From: Isoetes engelmannii
Taxonomy: Eukaryota; Streptophyta; Lycopodiopsida; Isoetales; Isoetaceae
DNA: 27,829 bases
NCBI GenBank assembly: GCA_011763485.2
Contig: JAANSK020063353.1
Span: 1-27,829, forward strand
Direction: 5' to 3'
The position numbers and the translations under genes are program-made. The notes under the pieces are model-generated. The model did no database searches and was not told the DNA's origin. It saw nothing but the letters and a program-made list of their open reading frames with translations. Below, in pieces: positions 22,250 through 27,829 of this stretch; position 1 is the first letter of the stretch, and each line of letters starts with the position of its first letter.

Positions 22250-22540
22250 GAAACACATAGTGGAAATTGCAATCATTGGCTCAAGATTAATTCCAGACGA
22301 AGCTATCTGCCACTAATTGAAAAGCCGAGGTTTCGAGCCAGAACATGGAATTATGGGATGACAATATGGATTGAGGCTATGCCTTACCTGGTTTGCGTAG
22401 CACAGGACCAGTGGTGCTGCTGTGATTGTCCCTGGGGTTCAAAAGGTAACATGTGCAAGCATGCAGTGAAAGCACTTACATTGAAAACCAAATGCAGTGA
22501 AGGAGTTCTTTTCGAGGGTGTGTGGCACTTGGAAAGGCTC
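22250..22540 (+). pseudogene. SWIM zinc-finger fragment, probably from a MULE/FAR1-type transposase
   Basis: The frame is open from about 22250 and contains a clear SWIM finger, CDCPWGSKGNMCKHAVKAL, with the C-x-C ... C-x-H ligands, ending at a stop near 22540. SWIM fingers of this kind sit at the C-terminus of MULE and FAR1-related transposases and in related host proteins. The catalytic region is absent. A second open frame (22497-22868) overlaps in another phase and may be the decayed continuation. No terminal repeats were seen. It is most likely a transposon relic. Confidence 0.55.
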
Positions 22541-22599
22541 TAATGCCGGGAACATTAACAGCTTGACACCCCCCGACGAATCAAGCGTGCAGGCAGCAA

Positions 22600-22637
22600 G
22601 GGATCGGTACCTCGCATCTCCCAACTTTTTAGACTGC
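22600..22637 (+). repeat. Diverged copy of the tRNA-Ala 3' end plus its downstream flank
   Basis: GGGATCGGTACCTCGCATCTCC at the start of this segment matches the T-arm and acceptor 3' strand of the tRNA gene at 20 of 22 positions. The match continues past the gene end through the TTTTT run into TAGACTGC, against TAGCCTGC downstream of the real gene. The 5' half and anticodon arm are missing, so it cannot be a working tRNA. Confidence 0.7.
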
Positions 22638-22806
22638 ATTCTTGAATCCGGGAATCCTGCCTGCATGCCTGTGCATCCGGGAATTCTTCTGTGTTTGCCC
22701 GCGAATGCCATCGCCATCTTGATGGCGACTCTGACGCACATATTTAGGAACATATCCCAACAATGTAGAGCAATGGATGATCCTGCCCGCTTTCATTTGG
22801 ACCAAC

Positions 22807-22927
22807 ATTTTGCAAACCCCCCGCACCTCCCAGATATGAATCAATATCCCCGCCCTTTAAGCAAATGACCAACATGTTGCAACCCGCCTTCTGATATAAA
22901 CAATATCGCCTCTCTTTAAGCAACTGC
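22807..22927 (+). repeat. Diverged tandem duplication, period about 65 bp
   Basis: The stretch from 22807 (CATTTTGCAAACCCCCCGC) to about 22866 recurs from 22872 (CATGTTGCAACCCGCC). Both copies end in CTTTAAGCAA. They are moderately diverged. No function is evident. Confidence 0.5.
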
Positions 22928-23229
22928 ATCCTGTAATATCTAAGAAACGCTCAACTACACTACATGCGCAAGCCTTCTTCCACAAGCCATGACATCATCG
23001 AATAATAACCGCTTTATGGCTATGCATTCGTCCGCGTACAGCAGTCCACAATCCTTTTCAACCAGAATGTCACGCATTGGAGACAACGCCAAGATAAAAC
23101 AAGGAGTATTAGCTATTCATGGCCGGAAGGAGCAGGCGCAATTCGGAAGGCAACTAGTGGAGGGTTTACCTTAAGTAGTTGGGTCACTGAACCGGGGTGG
23201 GTGTCGCAAAATATGTCAACGTTGTGAGC
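22928..23229. other. Intergenic, nothing recognised
   Basis: No convincing gene or RNA. The 61-codon + strand frame at 22989-23174 shows no family resemblance. Confidence 0.35.
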
Positions 23230-23440
23230 AGCATCTATGTAGCCATGCCTGCATTGCTATACCGACCCCCAGTCATCTTCCCATTTCCCCTTGATTATTA
23301 TATCGTCTAGGTTTAGTCCCATTTTCCTGGTCCACTGTGCTATATCTCTGAACCATCCTGGTCCCGCACTTACATGATGTTTGGCTGACTCTCGAATTGC
23401 TATAGTTGATAGTTTGTTTGGATCCATGGCATCGTTCTCC
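23230..23440 (-). mobile_element. LINE 3'-end scrap (tentative)
   Basis: A minus-strand frame reads IAIRESAKHHVSAGPGWF, then FRDIAQWTRKMGLNL. This resembles the region after the reverse transcriptase in LINE proteins, where a short helix rich in R/W (compare RRWAARWLGHGIW in the LINE at 23889-25779) follows an S/R-rich segment. Nothing of the polymerase remains. The assignment rests on weak similarity. Confidence 0.3.
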
Positions 23441-23449
23441 ACAGGTATA

Positions 23450-23888
23450 ATGATAATCCAGGCAAAGCACACCGGATTGCAACAAAAAGGATTCTGAGGT
23501 ACTTAAAAGGTACAATTGATTTTGCAATAATGTATAACTCAAATGACATGAACATCAAGGCCTATTGTAATGCTGATTAAGAGAATATTTGGATGAGAGA
23601 AACTCCACATCTGGATATGTAATACTGCTTGGTGGAGTTCAGTTGCATGGAAACGCAAAAAGCAAAATAGCATTGCAGTATAAACCGAATATAAATCAGC
23701 AAACTTGGCTGCAAAGGAAGTTGTTTGAGAGAGAAGGCTATTAGATGAATTAGGATGGAGATAAAAGATACCTACAGTCATGTTCTATGATCGCATGAGC
23801 TGTATAGTTATGTAAAAAATCTAGTACTTTATAAAAGATCTAAGCATATAGAATTGGAAGTCCATTTGCTACTTACCCAAAGAGATCA
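23450..23888 (+). mobile_element. Ty1/Copia fossil, integrase-reverse transcriptase polyprotein 3' part (RNase H region)
   Basis: The stretch resembles the RNase H end of a Copia polyprotein, including the conserved region around RILRYLKGT and the downstream KHIE-type motif. Only this part is present; no LTR was recognised on either side. It is broken, with several breaks, and looks old. The LINE at 23889 begins exactly where the similarity ends, so the LINE probably inserted into it. Confidence 0.65.
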
Positions 23889-25779
23889 AAATGGGTAAAC
23901 AGCAAGTGGTTTGATTTGGATTGCAGAGCAGCCAAAAAGATGTGGAAGCAATCCAAGAGTCCTGATAATTTTGTGTTCTATAAAAAGCTTATTAAGCGAA
24001 AAAAGAGGGCTTGGATGAGAAAACATACTGAAATGCTTATGCTTGAAATGGACACAGATCCAAAGAGGTTTTTTAACCGGTCAAAAAAGCAAAGTTCGAT
24101 GGGAGATATTTCTAGAAAGGAATTATTGGCATGGGTAGGCGAATTATATAATACACCACATCTGGACCAGATGATTTGTGAGGGGGATGCCTCTCCAATT
24201 TTTGCAGTACAGGATGTGCAAGAAGCTTTGAAAACCATGGGAAATGGTCGAGCTAGTGACGCTAATGGCATGTCAGCTGAATTATTAAAATGGGGTGGTG
24301 AGTCGCTTCATGCTCTATTAGCCGAAATCTGTAATGAAGCTCTTTTGTCAGGGTATTTTCCACAAGATTGGTGCTTGAATAGAGTTATCCCAATATATAA
24401 ATCGGGAGATAGAGATAATATAAAGAATTATCGCACGATCCTGGTGGGTAGTATATTTGCCAAACTATTTGCTTCAATGGTTGAACATAAACTTGCAAAC
24501 TGGGCAGACTCTCATGATGGCCGAGCAATTGGACAAGCGGGTTTTAGAAAAGCATACTCAACACTTGATCATCTTGCTACATTGAGAGTATTGGCTGAGG
24601 GCGCAAAGGGTCCAAGAAATAAGAGATATTTTGCTTTCATTGATTTAGCTAAAGCATTTGATAAAGTTCAAAGGAAAGATCTTGCTTCTCGTCTGGAGCT
24701 TTTGCAGGTGCCATTGGAACTTAGACAAGCGGTTGCTTGTCTCTATAATAAAGTTCTTGTTGAGCTTTCTTTTCCATTTACAGGATCTGAATGCATAGAG
24801 AATACTATTGGTGTTAAGCAAGGATGTCCTTGCTCCCCAACACTTTTCGGCCTCTTTATAGATGACTTGGAGGGATGGCAAGCCAGACTTGGTGGTGTTG
24901 GCGCACAACTAGGTAAGTATGTTGTGCAATTATTACTTTTTGCTGATGATATAGTTTTGATTTCCAAAACTGCTAAGGGGCTTCAGCAGCACTTGGATGT
25001 GCTACAAGAGTTTTGTGAGCATAAAAGTATGCAAATTAATGCAGCTAAGTCCAAGATAATGGTTGTTGGTGGTCGTGATTCAAACACTTTTACTGTCGGA
25101 GGAGTTCCCCTGAAACAGGTAAAAGAATATAAATACCTTGGCATTGATATAACCAATGATTATAGGTGGACTGTAGCAGCCCGAAAGAGAGCTTCTGGAG
25201 GCCTTAGGGCTTACTATAGTATGATGCATCAATGTTAGTAAAGTGAATAATTTTGAGCATTGGAAATTGAAGAAGCTGCTTTTCAGCATACAGGTTAAGC
25301 CGGTTATATTGTATGGCAGTCCAATTTGGGGACCTGGACTCTCCAAAAAATGCTGGCAAGAGATTGAAAAAGTTCAAAAGCGGTTCCTTCTCTGGGAATT
25401 TGGTATGAAATCTCAAACACCATATTGTATGCTTCTTGCTGAAGCAGGCTTATTGCCCTTGGAAGTAGAGGCACTTTGCAGAACCATCACCTATGTAAAT
25501 AGGGTCTTGGCCATGGATACAGATAGATGGCCTAGGTTGGCATTAGAACAGTCAAGAGAAAGAGGGTGGCATGCTGATATAAGAAGATGGGCAGCTAGAT
25601 GGCTTGGACATGGGATATGGCCAACATCCACAAAGTTTAAGGAAGTACATGAACAAGTAACAGATATAACAGTTGGATGTGTTCCTAATAGCTTGTGGGA
25701 TGCTAGTTTAACGAGACCTTTCAACAGGTCCTTGATTTGGTTTCACTTCCTAATTGCTCATCCTTATGTGTTTAATTGA
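23889..25779 (+). mobile_element. 5'-truncated LINE with nearly complete reverse transcriptase
   Basis: The frame is open from 23889 to 25238 and resumes at about 25220-25779 in the next frame. Reverse-transcriptase landmarks in order: NYRTILVGSIFAKL, GQAGFRKAYSTLDHL, FIDLAKAFDKV (catalytic motif A), GVKQGCPCSPTLFGLFIDD (motif B) and LLLFADDIV (catalytic motif C, about 24932-24955). EYKYLGIDIT and the C-terminal VKPVILYGSPIW follow. One frameshift near 25235 splits the protein, apparently a small deletion around CAATGTTAG. The endonuclease is missing through 5' truncation. No poly(A) tail or target duplication was found, so the 3' border is set by the stop codon. With both active-site motifs intact and one visible defect, this is a fairly young copy. 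Confidence 0.9.
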
Positions 25780-25999
25780 CACTGGAAGGTTGGGGGAACC
25801 TCTGATGACCAACTCAAAGTAGTATCTAAGTTATGTTACTTAACTTAGTGGTATAACAATAGATAGTACTTTTTACGTCGCACCACATGGCAGCTAAGTG
25901 TAGGAGTTAGTGACTAAATTAATACAAGCAGTTCAGACAAAGCGCTGTCTAAATTACAAAGGCCTGCACAGATGATGGTGCTGATTTGTCATCTTATCC
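25780..25999. other. Spacer between two LINE copies
   Basis: This may include the 3' UTR of the upstream LINE. It contains a short palindromic stretch near 25828 (CTAAGTTA ... TAACTTAG). Nothing else is recognised. Confidence 0.3.
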
Positions 26000-26545
26000 T
26001 AGTCTCCTTATTCTTCTACGAATAGGGTGGACGCAAGAAAAGATCTTTCGAATCTGCAATTAGGAAGGACATGCTGAACCTTCTTACAGTAACAAGCAAA
26101 TAGATCAAGATGAAATTGACGTTGATCCACGCCCGAAAACAGCCCACTTCTTTACCGCTTCGTTTGTTGAGAAGGCCATCAACAGTTGAATACAGGGAAG
26201 GCAACAGATTGTGAAGGGCTTCAAGCCGAAATGATCATACATGGGGCAAAGACTTTAGTACCGCTAGTTGTGCTGGTGTTCCCAAGAAATGGTCTAATAG
26301 TTTATCAGACCTGTCCATAAAGCTGGAGACGGAGCCGTCAAACTATTGGCTAATCATGTTTGGCCATGTAATGGCAAAGGTATGTGGATCATTAGAAATG
26401 ATTCTCAGCGATTATGCTGAGAAAGATGTGCTTAGGGCTAAAGGCCACGCTCGATTACTAAAGAAGCGAAGGCCAAGAAAAGTAAGCTATATTGCTGTTT
26501 TGTCGATTTGCAGAAATCTCTTGATACTGTAATTTCTTCTGAAGT
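26000..26545 (+). mobile_element. Old LINE reverse-transcriptase relic of a different lineage
   Basis: Broken pieces in several frames match early reverse-transcriptase blocks in order: EKAIN, GKATDCEGLQAEMI near 26200, HKAGD near 26318, LANHVWPCNGK-like sequence near 26350, and YCCFVDLQKSLDT near 26490-26530. The order and content fit a non-LTR reverse transcriptase, but the protein sequence differs clearly from the LINE just upstream. Several frameshifts and small deletions are evident and the catalytic FADD block is missing. Confidence 0.65.
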
Positions 26546-27087
26546 TTAGAGTGAAGGGGAGCTTTCTTTGCACTAAAAGAGGCTTAAAATCTTTGGGAAA
26601 TAGAGATGGTGTTGGTCTGTTTGCAGTTTGGACAAAGAGCAATTTTTCTATCAGGAGCTTTTTTGTTGTGACAAGCTCAACCCAAGTGCTATCTTCAATG
26701 GTGAAAGTTATAGTTGTTTGCAAAGGATGCTTAAAGTTTAAACACCTAGCCGGAAGGGTGCAATCTATTGCTCGTTTAAACATGTTCATGGATTTTGTAT
26801 TTCAGGAATTCACTGACTGTAGGATATGATAACGTCTCTACATGATGCAACCATCTTCATGTCAAAGTTCATCAAAATACTCCCCTTGATATTTTTCCAT
26901 AACTTATTGTCAACTATCTCCCAGTCTACTTCTTTTGGTCGGCCTTTCCACCTTCAAATTGCCTTTTCTGCATATGGCTTGACACCACAGAATATTTTTT
27001 CTGACATCAAACGAAATTATAAGTAGCTATATGATGATTAATTGGTTATCCTGGAGGAGCTGATCGGAAATATCATCTTAAGTGCAG
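26546..27087. other. Intergenic or intronic, upstream of the receptor kinase exons
   Basis: Overlapping open frames on both strands (26551-26829 +, 26487-26789 -, 26826-27026 +) have no recognisable domain. The region may be intron of the receptor kinase gene or decayed LINE sequence. Confidence 0.3.
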
Positions 27088-27829
27088 AAATACGCACTGC
27101 TGGATCGTCCAAGTCCAATACAAAAGTAATTGCTATCACGGTACCTTTCGCAATCTTGTTAATAATTGCTGGCATATCTCTGTGGTTGTGGCGTCGGAAG
27201 AAGCACTTGCTCTCCCGGGAACATGGAAAGGATGGTACTGGCTGAATGATCATAAAAAGCGTTGGATTAGCTTTATCTAATAAACATTCCTTTTTCTACA
27301 GAGTTTTGGAGCATAAAAAACAGGCTCAACTTGTACGAGTACAATGAATTGAGAGATGCAACAAATGATTTTCATTCTACGAACAAACTTGGCCAAGGTG
27401 GTTTTGGTGCGGTTTATAAGGTATATGCGGTCAAAAGAATATCTGAAATAATGATTTTACCTATTAGCCGTAACTTTTGTAATGTCGGACAACAGGGGAT
27501 CCTGAAAGATGGGACAGCTGTTGCAATCAAGCAACTCTCCTTAAAATCACCTCAAAGTGAATTTATAAATGAAGTTGAAGTGATATCTTCTGTTCAACAC
27601 CGTAACTTGGTGAAGTTGCTTGGATGTTGCTTCGAGGGAGACCAAAGGATTCTTGTCCTGGAATTCATGGAAACGAATAGTTTGCACCAAGCTTTACTTG
27701 GTATGATGTACTTGCTTTGTTCCATGGCTATGTGCAAGCAAGGTCATCTTGTTGAGTTAAAGAATTTTGCAGGACCAAGGGAACAGAGGATCTACATTGA
27801 TTGGCCAACACGAGTGAACATTTGTCTTG
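27088..27829 (+). CDS. Receptor-like serine/threonine kinase, transmembrane and N-terminal kinase exons (partial, runs off window)
   Basis: Plasma-membrane receptor kinase of the RLK/Pelle superfamily. Exons: about 27088-27234, 27302-27420, 27496-27700 and 27773 to beyond the end, with GT-AG introns and matching phases. The first encodes a transmembrane helix (VIAITVPFAILLIIAGISLW) followed by a basic stop-transfer (RRKK). Then come the juxtamembrane YEYNELRDATNDF, glycine loop GQGGFGAVYKG, VAIK lysine, the C-helix glutamate within FINEVEVISSVQHRNLVKLL, GCCFEGDQ, the hinge VLEFMETNSLHQALLG and IDWPTRVNICL. The intron after VYK and the overall sequence suggest an LRR-VIII or CRPK1-like kinase. 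The subfamily cannot be fixed without the ectodomain, which I did not find upstream. The start of the first exon is inferred from a GTGCAG acceptor; earlier exons probably exist. The catalytic loop lies beyond the window. Confidence 0.88.

Noticed and set aside
22600-22637. Second functional tRNA-Ala
   Set aside because: The D arm, anticodon arm and 5' acceptor strand are missing.
26487-26829. Overlapping 90-100-codon ORFs on both strands as new genes
   Set aside because: No domain, and both strands are open over the same bases, next to a decayed LINE.

Overview
The window looks like nuclear DNA from a land plant. Supporting signs are AT-rich sequence with many short GT-AG introns, a plant-type SnRK1-activating kinase, a plant PPR protein, a receptor-like kinase, a canonical cytosolic tRNA-Ala(AGC) and several kinds of retroelement debris. 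The PPR protein carries a very long run of 31-residue S-type repeats, and the reverse transcriptases look like those I associate with non-seed plants. A fern or other seed-free vascular plant is therefore my best guess, but this is an inference and not proof.

Layout. 1-2,100: repeat debris, a 127-nt near-perfect hairpin and the upstream region of a kinase gene. 2,115-4,130 (+): a complete ten-exon SnRK1-activating kinase (GRIK/SnAK) gene. 4,894-5,484: a 573-bp Mutator-like MITE with a perfect 9-bp target duplication and an internal 61-bp triplication. About 5,640-6,840: a degenerate repeat array. About 7,447-8,740: a GC-rich, probably LINE-derived island on the minus strand. 9,137-10,309 (+): a 5'-truncated LINE with poly(A) tail and target duplication. 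10,688-14,392 (-): a complete twelve-exon palmitoyl-protein thioesterase gene, rebuilt exon by exon. 14,393-19,785: mostly non-coding, with a second hairpin, a broken retroelement ORF1-like fossil, a GATA microsatellite, a 94-bp tandem duplication and some unidentified exon-like pieces. 19,786-21,756 (-): an intronless PPR gene. 21,971-22,043 (+): tRNA-Ala. 22,044-26,540: a transposon graveyard holding a SWIM zinc-finger fragment, a partial copy of the tRNA 3' end, a LINE scrap, a Copia fossil, a nearly intact 5'-truncated LINE reverse transcriptase and an older LINE relic. 27,088 to the end (+): the transmembrane and N-terminal kinase exons of a receptor-like kinase that runs off the window.

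The host genes (energy-signalling kinase, lysosomal/vacuolar-type thioesterase, organelle RNA-binding protein, tRNA, receptor kinase) have no obvious shared pathway. They look like ordinary, independently transcribed plant genes separated by transposons. I found no operon-like or defence-like system. The items most worth a second look are the upstream hairpin, the uninterrupted S-repeat PPR tract, the partial tRNA duplication with its flank, and the repeat array.
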